Assembly: GCA_903813345.2 (NCBI GenBank)
Contig: CAIIXF020000010.1
Span: 22,891,181 to 22,955,180, forward strand
DNA length: 64,000 nucleotides
From: Owenia fusiformis
Lineage: Eukaryota; Annelida; Polychaeta; Sabellida; Oweniidae
Direction of reading: 5' to 3'
Under the pieces are notes generated by a model that was given only the letters and a program-made list of their open reading frames with translations, had not been told where the DNA came from and made no database searches. Position 1 is the first letter of the stretch. Every line of letters starts with the position of its first letter. The translations under genes and the position numbers were made by a program. Positions 51,501-60,265 of the stretch are shown here, piece by piece.

Positions 51501-54500
51501 TTTTTTTGGTGAGAAACGGTTTTATGACAAAACAAACAATTTATGATATATAGACTAATAGCAAGAAAGTACTGGTTTTCATTGTGTGTGCAATTTTTTG
51601 CATCCCTCAGCACAACCTCTGGGTAAAATGGCAACTCTCCCTGCTGCCAGAATTCTAGAAATTAAAACTTTAAAGTCTAATCCTTCATTTGATAAGCTGC
51701 ACAAAAATTCACATGAATATTTTTCTGGCCGTTAAATCAGTGTTAGATAATTACATTCACCATTTATCCATTTTTGTCTACTTAATTGTCTTGATTTTAT
51801 TAATTTATAATGTACACAGTTCAGTATTTTTGTATATGTTTATTTAGGAGAAAAGCAGAGAACTACTAGCTGCAAACTTGTGTCTCGACAGCAAGGCAAT
51901 ACGTACCAAGTACAATAAAGCTTTTGATGATGTTTCTCTAGCAAATAAAAAGACTGAGTGAGTACTCCATATCAACATTAAAGTCTTCTATTATTTGGTG
52001 GAATTTCCAGCTTCAGGCTTTCAAACTTTGCTTCAGCTTCCTATTTCAATCATGTTAAAATGAATCACAAAAGGAATACAAAAACTAAAGAAGTTTATGT
52101 TAAGAATCAATATATCAGTTGAAGAGTGTTCCATATACGTGTCACTCTTTGTAAGGAAAATCCATCTCCATAGAACTATTTGGGTTTGTAGAGGGTGTTT
52201 CATATATTAGTACAGTACATATGTTATACTATATATTCTGAATTTCAGGTACCAGTTGCAGACATTGCTATTGATTGAGATGGAGGCTGCCAGTACTACA
52301 GAAGATGAAGAACCATCAGAAGATGTCATTGATGAGGTAACTAAAATATTCTGATTTTACATGCGTTTTGTTTTAATACAAATCATACCTCTGTTTCATT
52401 CCCACTAGAGTTGGGTCAGGTGTGGGCTGGCTGGTCTCTGGTTTCACCTCCCGTGTCCGATCATGGGTCATATACTTAAAAATAGTGTTTCTGATAGATT
52501 GACAGCATTATCAAGTTCTTTTACTTTTAATATATCAGTTGTAAAACAGGGATTGTACACTGGTGGAAATATTTAAAATACATGTATTAATATACCCAAT
52601 GTGTAGATGGACTGCTGAACATACAGGACTAATTGCAGGCCTTGGACTTGGAAAACATTTGATCACCAATATGCCAAATGAACCTGTTGAATATTTGAAT
52701 GGACAAATACAACATATCGATGAGCTAATATCATCTGAGAGTCCAAGTATTTTCCAAACTTCTGATTTCAATGTGGATGGGGTTGGCATCTTTTATTTTA
52801 GAATGTAGAATTATCAATTTTATCCGCTATCTTTGAAAACCAAAGTTATAATGTGTTGGATTAATTTACACTTGCAAACTGAAATATGATCCAGAATAAC
52901 GCGTATTAACGGGTCTAATATAATTATTAGTTATCTTATGGATCATAGAAAGCTTTATAAATATAATTCTGGTTAAAGGTGCATATGAAATAAGAGTAAA
53001 TAGGGCTGTAATTATTTGCACAAAAAGATCCAAACAAAAAGTCTATCCCCCCCCCCCCTATTTGATTCTTTAAAGATGGAGTTACCTTTAGTTTTATCTG
53101 TTTTTGTTGTTTTTAATTAAAATCCCATACCATAAAATATTTTGATCTAAATATGAATATGAATCTTTACTAATTGCCCCCTGTTTTCTGTTATTAGATT
53201 GTGACTATGCTGAGAGCAGTCTCATTTATGGAGGACCCCAACTTTATAGGAAACTATGTACAAGATGTGCTCCTTGACAAGTAAGTGGCTATATGGGCCA
53301 GGGAGGGTGTGAGGTGAAAACACAAAGAAAGCACAAATCGAAGAAAAATCTTGAAACCAAAATACTAGTTGTGTCTTGCATATTCTACTTTCTGGTTCAT
53401 ATCTTAAAGTGTGTTTATAAGAGAAAGTCTAGGCTAAGCATAATACTTTTACATGTATATGGAGATCAACTACCTTCATGCTATCATGAAATATAATTAC
53501 GCAAAATAATGAACTAATTCATGCAGTGATGCTTTATTATATAAGGACTTTTTTATATTATCTAGTATTCTATCAGTGACTACTCGACTAGGTGTCATGT
53601 TATTTTCCTCTATAAGCATGCTGTAATAATTAGCTGGCCAGGTTTAACTAACTGACTCTGGGCAGGCACTTATGTCACAAATGCTGGTTTCCCCAACACA
53701 GTGCTTACAATATTCTCTTATTTCAGCTATGGGGCTACATCTCCGAGGCTAATGCTACGCATCTATGAAGAACTGGGTCTGACAGCTCCTTCAACTCTCC
53801 CTCAATTGTTCTCTCCTAATAGTTCATTCACGAGTAGTCAAGAAAAGTCTGGTATAGGCTCAGTGCTCCAATCTGTGGGTACATCACAACCAGGCAGTCA
53901 GTCATATCTACTTGATGAATGTTCAATGGATGTCGTTGATCCACGGATCAAAAGGTATGTGTATACCATATCGCCCAAAAGCCATACCAAATGTCCAAAT
54001 ATAAGATCAATGCCATACAAATGTCCAAATATAAGATCAATGCCATACCAAATGTCCAAATATAGGGCCAATGCCATGCCAAAAGTCTTGTGAGACTTGA
54101 TCCAAGCTATGATTTGTTCAAAGTAGAATAGTTCATGTCCCTGGGAAAAAGCTTATAATCAAACTGAAGAAGAAGGCAGATCTTTGAAGAAAACGATCCA
54201 AAACAACTTCAAATTAGGATATTTGTATATCCTAGACCAATGCCATACCAAAAGGGAGAGATAACATATTTTCCACATCCATTCTCATACCAGTAAGCAG
54301 TAAAACCTAACCATTACCATATCTCACAATTTGAGGGGGGGGGATTCTCATACCAGATCCTAAAATTTGGTCCATTGCCAGACCAACTGTCAAAAAAAGG
54401 TACCCCACTTGCGCCTAGGATCCCTGTGAAGCCTTATATACAGTGAACCTCCCGGGAACAGGGGTTTGGTTTTGGTAATTCAATGTCGGAACGTCGAAGA

Positions 54501-57500
54501 TAGGATTTTTCTTTTTTCCTTATTTCATGCGTTGTAGGCAAAATCCACACGACTTTTTTTCTCACAAACGTGTATCAGTATCATATGTTTTAAAAATGTA
54601 CATGTTTGCGAAAAAATAGCTCAGAAGACATCAGCATTGTCGATTTAATTACTCATTTAAGTTACACAAATGGTTTGGGTTAAAAGTGCAGATCTTAACT
54701 GTTTTTTGAAAAACCGTTTATGTAACTTAAGTGAGGAATTAAATCGACGATTTGATTGTCTTCTGAACTATTTGTTCACAAATATGTACATTTTCTTAAA
54801 CGTATGATACTGACATGATGTGGGAATTCTGCCTACAACGTGTGAAATAAGGAAAAGAGAAAAATCGTACCTTCCATGTTCCGACATTTTGTGACCAAAA
54901 CGAACCGTTTCGGTAAACAGCGTAATCGAGTGGATCACCAGTGTACAGGTGATTTTGTCCACTTGCTTTGAAGGAATGATGTCATTGTTTCCATGTTAAA
55001 ATTATCATTTCTAATCTAATAATTTTGCCTGTTCTTCTTTTTGCCTATTCAGGTCCTACAGGTCAGGGTCCTTGGAGGTGAAATCAAAAATGTTATATAT
55101 ACAGGGTGGTCCAAAAAACAGTGATCCCCTGCAACGTGCTATATTTTCCTTAATACTTGCATGAATAGACTCATATTATCACATGTTGTAGATATAGAGA
55201 AAGGTCTAAAACTTTGGTTGATGCCATAATTTATTCTCCGTCTTAAATTTTGGAGAAATTACAAGAGTTTAACAAACATGCCTGAAAATTAGATATTGTA
55301 CAAAATTTTACCAATGCGATTCATGGAAATTAATGAAACACATCGGATGATCTTAAACAGCTTTCAGTTAGGGATACAAGTTTAAAACCCTACCCAAAAG
55401 GGACACTATTTAAGCAGAAAACACATCTCACACTTTCATTGATCATTTTGAAGCAAACTGTATCAGAATTATAAAACTCAATGGAACAAAGATATATTAA
55501 ATTACCCTGTCTTGAGAACTTATGTTAATAAATCAAAAATGTCTTTGAAAGAGAGAGTTATTTAAATATCCAAAATAAAAATTACAGGCAAGCAATTTGT
55601 AGATTTAGGCTTAGTTCCCACAAGTTACATATAGAACTTGGTCGTCATTTAAAGCCAAAGCCAAAACCTGTAGATGAACGTTTATGTAATATTTGTGGTA
55701 TTTTAGAAGATGAACAACACTTCATCATGATTTGTAAGAAAAACACTACAGAAAGAAAAATTTTGTTCGACACCCTTACACGATTTAATTTTGTAGGCAG
55801 TCCTGACATTATTTTTAAAAAACTAATGTCTCACAAAAATTCTTATGTAATTTTACATTTAGCAAAGTTCATCTATAATTCACTCAAAAAATTGGATTAA
55901 TGTGTCAACGATGCATCACACTGATATTTAAATTTCTGTCAAGTTATATTTGTATTTTACAATTATCTTGTATTCTGTATTTTACATTTGATGATGTAAT
56001 TAGAATTGTATTTGACAACAACTTTATTTTTGTATTCAATAGTTAGTTTAGTCTTAGGTCAGTTTTGTAGATTGTAGTTTTTAGTGACTAATGTGTCATT
56101 GTAATGACATCAGAGAGTCAATAAAAGATATATATATAATCATTCAACAGTTCAGGGGTATGTTTCCTACACCAACAGTTAGAGGAGGGCCTCTTGTGGA
56201 AGGAAGTTGCCCCCTGTGACCAGGAATCTGAGAAACCCTTCATCAAATATTTTTAAATAATCAAAAGAAAATCCAATATTCCATGTTTTTAGCCATATTT
56301 CATGAGAATTGGTTCATGATTTATAGAGATATTGACATTTCAGGATCATATAGGGTTATGTTCACGATTTCACTGGAAAATGTTATCGTCTAGGGAAGCT
56401 TAGAAGATTTAAGATGACACCATACTTATTTTCCCTAATTAAATAGTATATACAAAGTAAAAATACATGTGTTTTGAGGTGTCCTTTTAAGATTATAATT
56501 TGTTAAATAATTTATTTTAGGCAGCGTAAGGTGGTACATCATCCTGCCTTGGCTGGAATAAAACATGCCAAACAAATTCAGTTCAAGAAGCCTACACAGA
56601 ACAATAAGGTATGTCCACTACATCCATCAGTAAATACTGTAATATGATCAGGCCCAATATCATAGCTGTTAAGAAAATTGTTAATTTGACAAATTATGTC
56701 AACATAAATAACATCAAGAAGTGGAGACATATTGTTAAAGCCATGGTATTGTTATGTCAAGTGGTGACATATTGTTATGGTCTCCGTTTTTTTGCGACGG
56801 TGGTTGGAGGTTGGCGTCCGGCGGTTGGTGGTTGGAGGTTGGCGTCCTTACAACTTCCTATAACTTAACAAATACTGTTTAGCGTTTTTACAACTTCCTA
56901 TAACTTAACAAATACTGTTTAGACTGACTTCAATTTTTTTCTAAATCATCTACTTGTTCTCAGAAGTTCAAATCTGACTTTAGATTTGACATTTGACCTT
57001 CAATGACCTTCTCAAGGTCAAAAAGGTCTTTTTTCAACTTGCTTCACATTGACTAAATTTTTTTTCAAAATCATCTACATGTTCTCAGAAATTCAAATCT
57101 GACTTTAGATTTGACTTTAGATTTGACATTTGACCTTCAAATCTGACTTTAGATTTGACATTTGACCTTCAATGACCTTCTCAAGGTCAAAAAAGGTCAA
57201 AAAGGTCTGTTTTCAACTTGCTTCAAATTGACTAAATTTTTTTTTCAAAATCATCTACGTGTTCTCAGAAATTCAAATCTGACTTAAGATTTGACATTTG
57301 ACCTTCAATGACCTTCTCAAGGTCAAAAAAGGTCAAAAAGGTCTAACTTGCTTCAAATTGACTAAAAAAAATTTTCAAAATCATCTACGTGCTCTCAGAA
57401 ATTCAAATCTGACTTTAGATTTGACTTAAGATTTGACATTTGACCTTCAATGACCTTCTCAAAGTCAAAAAAGGTCAAAAAGGTCTTTTTTCAACTTGCT

Positions 57501-59109
57501 TCAAATTGACTTATTTCTTTTTTCAAAATCATCTACATGTTCTCAGAAATTCAAATCTGACTTTAGATTTGACATTTGACCTTCAATGACCTTCTCAATG
57601 TCAAAAAAGGTCAAAAAGGTATTTTTTCATCTTGCTTCAAATTGACTAAATTTTTTTTCAAAATCATCTACATGTTCTCAGAAATTCAAACATGACTTTA
57701 GATTTGACATTTGACCTTCAATGACCTTCTCAAGGTCAAAAAAGGTCAAAAAGGTCTTTTTTCAACTTGCTTCAAATTGACTAATTTTTTTTTCAAAATC
57801 ATCTACATGTTCTCAGAAGTTCAAATCTGACTTTAGATTTGACATTTGACCTTTAATGACCTTCTCAAGGTCAAAAAAGGTCAAAAAGGTCTGTTTTCAA
57901 CTTGCTTCAAATTGACCAAATTTTTTTCAAAATCATCTACATCTTTTCAGAAGTTCAAATTTGACTTTACAAGTTCTCAGAAGTTCAAATCTGACTTTAG
58001 ATTTGACCTTTGACCTTCAATGACCTTCTCAAGGTCAAAAAGGTCTTTTTTCAACTTGCTTCAAATTGACTAATTTTTTTTTCAAAATCATCTACATGTT
58101 CTCAGAAGTTCAAATCTGACTTTAGATTTGACATTTGACCTTCAATGACCTTCTCAAGGTCAAAAAAGGTCAAAAAGGTCTGTTTTCAACTTGCTTCAAA
58201 TTGACTAAAAAAAATTTTCAAAATCATCTACATGTTCTCAGAAGTTCAAATCTGACTTGACATTTGACCTTCAATGACCTTCTCAATGTCAAAAAAAGTC
58301 AAGAGGTATTTTTTCAACTTGCTTCAGATTGAACAATTTCTTTTTTCAAAATCATCTACAAGATCCCAGAAGCTCAAATCTTCAAAAACCTTCTTAAGGT
58401 CAAAAGGTATTTTCCAACTTGCTTTAAATTGACCAAATTGTTTTAGGTGGTGACATTTTGTCATGTTAATGCCTTGTTGTAATAATTGGAGACATATTGT
58501 AATAGCCATGGTATTGTTGTAATAATTGGAAACATATTGTAATAGCCATGGTATTGTTGTAATAATTGGAGACATATTGTAATAACCATGGTATTGTAAT
58601 AATTGGAGACATATTGTAATAGCCATGGTATTGTTGTAATAATTGATGACATATTGTAATAGCCATGGTATTGTAATAATTGGGAGACATATTGTAATAG
58701 CCATGATATTGTTGTAATAACTTGCTACACTTTTGTAACCATTTATTGAATAATCATTTATATGAGATATCAGACCATTGTTTTTTGATTCTTCTATATA
58801 ATACAATTGTCAAAAATATAATTTTGTACTAATTCTTTTTTCAGAGACGGAGTAGTAAAGGGTCAGCTAAGAAATCTTCCGCTAAGAAAAAGAAGATGGC
58901 TGCTGCAGCTAATGAGACTGAGTCAGACATGAAGCATGTACGTCGAAGTTTATTCGATATGGGAGCTGCACCACCAGGTGGCACTAAGCTAGAACGAAGA
59001 CATTCATTTGCAATCACAGATAAAAAATCTAAATCCACTCCTAGTAGACCAAAGTCACGCCGAACCCCAAGTAAAAAGAAAGTATCACCTGGCTCAGCAA
59101 AACCTAAAG
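44855..59109 (+). CDS. TICRR: Treslin (TICRR), replication-initiation factor, 3' end not in view
   Basis: Fifteen exons splice in continuous phase: 44855-45583, 46391-46802, 47697-47781, 48234-48543, 49054-49288, 49633-49741, 50123-50247, 50492-50698, 51021-51169, 51848-51957, 52249-52336, 53198-53280, 53727-53954, 56521-56608 and 58845-59109. They give about 1074 codons. The N-terminus (LLLLIDVRGGR, then LKLLTYFS and KWAYKFFNS) matches vertebrate Treslin. Residues of about 740-960 form the Sld3/Treslin domain (AELIDYLRHNYETVLAE, EYQLQTLLLIEME, LMLRIYEELGL). Later, HVRRSLF and LERRHSF match the vertebrate segment just before the CDK-regulated TopBP1-binding sites. Treslin, with MTBP and TopBP1, loads Cdc45 at origins in S phase. 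The last exon ends mid-codon, and the expected TPVHK-type exon was not found up to 64000. Human Treslin is about 1,900 residues, so a large C-terminal part is missing here. Confidence 0.93.
45638..46230. mobile_element. hAT-like non-autonomous element in Treslin intron 1
   Basis: Ends CAGGGCTCTC (45638-45647) and GAGAGCCCTG (46221-46230) are perfect inverted repeats. About 593 bp with internal small palindromes (AGTCTG/CAGACT). A clean 8-bp duplication was not seen. CAGGG-type ends suggest a hAT relative. Confidence 0.45.
46391..46802 (+). CDS. TICRR: Treslin exon 2
   Basis: Acceptor TTATGTTTTCAAG, donor CAAG|GTAAGA, 412 bp, phase 0 to 1. Encodes ELEGMDLVNKAMMKTGGCVV onwards. Confidence 0.9.
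46803..47696 (+). other. Treslin intron 2
   Basis: About 890 bp. No repeat or exon stands out. The 84-aa frame at 47176-47430 has no recognisable features. Confidence 0.6.
47697..47781 (+). CDS. TICRR: Treslin exon 3
   Basis: Acceptor ATATGTTTCAG, donor ATCAA|GTAAGT, 85 bp, phase 1 to 2. Encodes GKCFKFLCSVKLQSILDEQH and a short tail. Confidence 0.88.
48234..48543 (+). CDS. TICRR: Treslin exon 4
   Basis: Acceptor GTTCTTTACAG, donor ATG|GTATGT, 310 bp, phase 2 to 0. It begins with a basic Ser/Thr-Pro stretch (PLPRKSPRKQSKTPNSTR) and continues into LDYMVGSTVYSCVEKL and QEFLKQLAYCQVDM. Confidence 0.9.
48909..48987. mobile_element. Tiny mariner-like MITE
   Basis: About 79 bp with inverted ends AGGGTGTCGATAAAGTC.TTTAC and GTAAAGAGATTTTATGGACACCCT, in Treslin intron 4. 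No coding capacity. Confidence 0.5.
49054..49288 (+). CDS. TICRR: Treslin exon 5
   Basis: Acceptor TCTGATTCCAG, donor AAAG|GTGAAT, 235 bp, phase 0 to 1. Encodes VVDLITSPVHIPKTCILRPL and a basic end. Confidence 0.9.
49633..49741 (+). CDS. TICRR: Treslin exon 6
   Basis: Acceptor TTCTGTTTCAG, donor AACAG|GTATTT, 109 bp, phase 1 to 2. Encodes RESMVDTWYQPSLQSLVSKT. Confidence 0.88.
49850..50005. repeat. Short copy of the GGTTGGTGG composite repeat
   Basis: Contains cagttggtggttggtggttgg followed by gtggtcacattttgtacgttaatgccttgtt. These two phrases also flank the satellite at 56.8-58.5 kb, but here the satellite core is missing. Lies in Treslin intron 6. Confidence 0.5.
50123..50247 (+). CDS. 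TICRR: Treslin exon 7
   Basis: Acceptor ACGTATTTTCAG, donor TAGAG|GTATTG, 125 bp, phase 2 to 1. Encodes CSKEEIALLKRLQSYYRKKD and onwards. Confidence 0.88.
50492..50698 (+). CDS. TICRR: Treslin exon 8 (charged helix)
   Basis: Acceptor ATATTGTCACAG, donor GTTG|GTGAGT, 207 bp, phase 1 to 1. Rich in Glu and Lys (ERRKELEMEKKKEEDE), likely a long charged helix linking to the Sld3/Treslin domain. Confidence 0.9.
51021..51169 (+). CDS. TICRR: Treslin exon 9 (start of Sld3/Treslin domain)
   Basis: Acceptor TGTTGATTGCAG, donor CCAGCA|GTAAGT, 149 bp, phase 1 to 0. Encodes EAELIDYLRHNYETVLAEKG. Confidence 0.91.
51170..51847 (+). other. Treslin intron 9
   Basis: About 680 bp of AT-rich DNA. Nothing recognised. 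Confidence 0.55.
51848..51957 (+). CDS. TICRR: Treslin exon 10
   Basis: Acceptor TATGTTTATTTAG, donor CTGA|GTGAGT, 110 bp, phase 0 to 2. Encodes ELLAANLCLDSKAIRTKYNK. Confidence 0.88.
52249..52336 (+). CDS. TICRR: Treslin exon 11
   Basis: Acceptor TCTGAATTTCAG, donor GATGAG|GTAACT, 88 bp, phase 2 to 0. Encodes EYQLQTLLLIEMEAAST. It matches the vertebrate 'LQALLRLEM' segment. Confidence 0.92.
52535..52789 (-). pseudogene. Possible BED-finger/hAT transposase remnant
   Basis: An 84-codon minus-strand frame in Treslin intron 11 contains SEVWKILGLSDD, then CCIC, a KYSTGSFG stretch and a late C..H. The order vaguely recalls a BED-type zinc finger of hAT transposases. The paired His residues are not in canonical positions, so it would be degenerate at best. 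Confidence 0.25.
53198..53280 (+). CDS. TICRR: Treslin exon 12
   Basis: Acceptor TTTCTGTTATTAG, donor GACAA|GTAAGT, 83 bp, phase 0 to 2. Encodes MLRAVSFMEDPNFIGNYVQD. Confidence 0.9.
53727..53954 (+). CDS. TICRR: Treslin exon 13
   Basis: Acceptor TCTCTTATTTCAG, donor AAAAG|GTATGT, 228 bp, phase 2 to 2. Encodes ATSPRLMLRIYEELGLTAPS and a Ser-rich tail. A repeat copy begins within about 10 bases of the donor. Confidence 0.91.
53960..54456. mobile_element. CCCGGG-ended repeat, copy B (left end lost)
   Basis: Matches the 43144-43706 element from 'atatcgcccaaaagccat' to the right end CAGTGAACCTCCCGGG. It has an internal triplication of about 33 bp (caaatgtccaaatata...) at 53990-54080. It starts about 6 bases into Treslin intron 13. 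Confidence 0.65.
54463..54945. repeat. Foldback element, copy B
   Basis: Two arms of about 210 bp (54463-54675 and 54712-54920) are near reverse complements. Left AATGTCGGAACGTCGAAGAT matches right CTTCCATGTTCCGACATT, and left CCTTATTTCATGCGTTGTAG matches right CTACAACGTGTGAAATAAGG. The central loop is about 35 bp. Homologous to 39481-39890. Confidence 0.75.
55089..55125. mobile_element. mariner-type terminal repeat remnant
   Basis: TACAGGGTGGTCC followed by AAAAAACAGTGATCCCC is a typical mariner/Tc1 left end. I could not find the matching right end. Confidence 0.35.
55540..56140 (+). mobile_element. 3' fragment of a non-LTR retrotransposon (LINE)
   Basis: An open frame (55561-55900) encodes GRHLKPKPKPVDERLCNICG followed by ILEDEQHFIMICKK, ending in LKKLD and TAA. 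The C-x2-C-x7-H-x4-C pattern with the ERLC...EDE.HF..C context is typical of the end of LINE reverse-transcriptase proteins. An in-frame stop just upstream and the lack of the RT core show it is dead. The 3' tail ends AATAAAAGATATATATATAA near 56140. Confidence 0.65.
56521..56608 (+). CDS. TICRR: Treslin exon 14
   Basis: Acceptor AATTTATTTTAG, donor AATAAG|GTATGT, 88 bp, phase 2 to 0. Encodes RQRKVVHHPALAGIKHAKQI. It corresponds to the vertebrate basic segment after the Sld3/Treslin domain. Confidence 0.9.
56930..58440. repeat. Roughly 135-bp satellite, about 11-12 monomers
   Basis: The anchor word tcatctacatgttctcag recurs with spacings mostly of 126-156 bp. Each monomer has TTTGACCTTCAATGACCTTC, then TCAAGGTCAAAAAAGGTCAA, then AAAGGTC. 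It carries no coding frame. The TGACCT/AGGTCA words equal nuclear-receptor half-sites. Confidence 0.9.
58478..58721. repeat. 40/37-bp minisatellite, six copies
   Basis: The unit AATAATTGGAGACATATTGT followed by AATAGCCATGGTATTGTTGT recurs at 58481, 58521, 58561, 58598, 58638 and 58675. The 160-codon minus-strand frame over it (YYNMSPII... type) is an artefact of the repeat. Confidence 0.85.
58845..59109 (+). CDS. TICRR: Treslin exon 15 (basic, CDK-type sites)
   Basis: Acceptor TTCTTTTTTCAG, donor CTAAAG|GTAAAT, 265 bp, phase 0 to 1. Encodes RRSSKGSAKKSSAKKKK, then HVRRSLFDMG, LERRHSF and TPSRPKSRRTPSKKK. TPSR and TPSK fit the CDK S/T-P-x-K/R consensus. Confidence 0.88.
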
Positions 59110-59610
59110 GTAAATATTTAAAAAATCTTTTGTTATAGCGGTTTGTGGGTCTTAATTAACCCTTTATGCCTGTTCTTTGAAGGCATCAAGCATTCCCAGC
59201 AATTATTTTAAAACTTGGACAAAATATGTCAAGACATCCTTATTTTTGTCAATTCGCAAAATCTGGTTGTAAAGGGATTTTCAACTAGTAAGATGCCAAG
59301 ATATGTTGAAATTTTCAACTGGGTCCACCTCTCAGTTGCTAGGATAATCACTGACATTTTCTCAATAGGACCTTATGTAATATTATTTGGTCCTTGGGTT
59401 TAAAAAGTTAAATCACGTGTGCTCCTATTTCAGCTAGATAACATGTTTTTTTATTCAACACTCTTCTGCTTAGACTATAATGCTAGTAAGGTATTTTACA
59501 AACTTTCATGTACATGGATTCAGTGACGAAAAATGATAATCTATAAAAAGAAACATGTGGTAAGTTATTACCAGAACATCTTTAAACATACTACAGTATT
59601 TAAAGTGACC
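59110..59610. other. Gap between last Treslin exon and the convergent gene
   Basis: No clear exon. A possible tiny Treslin terminal exon (acceptor TCCTATTTCAG at 59433, then CT AGA TAA) would end the protein ...KPKAR, but it lacks conservation evidence. The minus strand carries AATAAA at 59455-59450, serving the cGAS-like gene. Confidence 0.5.
59450..59455 (-). terminator. Polyadenylation signal of the cGAS-like gene
   Basis: TTTATT on the plus strand reads AATAAA on the minus strand, about 155 bases after the stop codon. Confidence 0.5.
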
Positions 59611-60265
59611 TCAGTCTAAAGGTATATCTTGTAACATAGGTCTAGTTGTCTTGTTTTCAAGTTCATTTATGATTCTCTGAAGCAGGAACACTGCCGCTCT
59701 CACGCTCATGATACACTGAAACGATGCCGTTGTCACATATTTCTTGAGAACATTCCTGAATGGTAAAGATATGTCATCGAGACGTGTCCTGGCGTAGTGA
59801 TGATGCTCACGGAATATGGACTCCAGTATTTTCTGCGTGTCTGTTGACATGAGGCATGGTATGATAGCGAGATATCCTGGCCAGACATCACTAGTTATTG
59901 GGCTGTTTGCAGATATTGGCTGGAATGGCACTAGGATTTCTAATGCACTTCTAAAGAGTTCATCTTTCATGTATTCCTCCTTAAGTTTCATTCTCTCTTG
60001 ACTTGACATTTTCTTAATGATGTCATCTACACTTGAGAATTCTGCTGTTGATACTCCCATGGATACAAGAGGATTCGTGTTTTTGGTACATTCAGAAAGT
60101 TTGTCTGAAAGTTTGTTTTTCATCAAATGGAATCGTACAAACAGGACAAGTCTTTCATGCTCAGTTTTAACACTAAAGACATCTGCTCCAAACAGGTCAG
60201 ACATCTCGGCACATATCTGTTTGAAACACATTCCCAGACTGCCAGGTTGATGTTTGACATCACAC
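59611..60265 (-). CDS. cGAS-like exon D (C-terminal lobe)
   Basis: Minus-strand acceptor ATTATCATGAAG before G|TGTGATGTC, 655 bp, stop at 59613-59611. Encodes CDVKHQPGSLGMCFKQICAE, a long helical region and the ending MLQDIPLD. Confidence 0.85.

Larger units (their letters stand above)
56720..58722. repeat. Composite satellite-bearing element in Treslin intron 14
   Basis: The left flank has gtggagacatattgttaaagc, then GGTTGGAGGTTGGCG repeats and a twofold 40-bp duplication (56847-56926). The core is a roughly 135-bp satellite (about 56930-58440). The right flank has gtggtgacattttgtcatg and a 40/37-bp minisatellite. Flank phrases are shared with a short copy at 49850-50005, so it looks like one repeat family with an expandable core. 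Confidence 0.65.

Noticed and set aside
52598-52808. Plus-strand frame (LIAGLGLGKHLITNMP...), considered as an extra Treslin exon.
   Set aside because: In the phase required by the flanking exons it hits TGA after three codons.
58324-58806. 160-codon minus-strand frame rich in Tyr, Asn and Ile.
   Set aside because: Direct translation of the 40/37-bp minisatellite.
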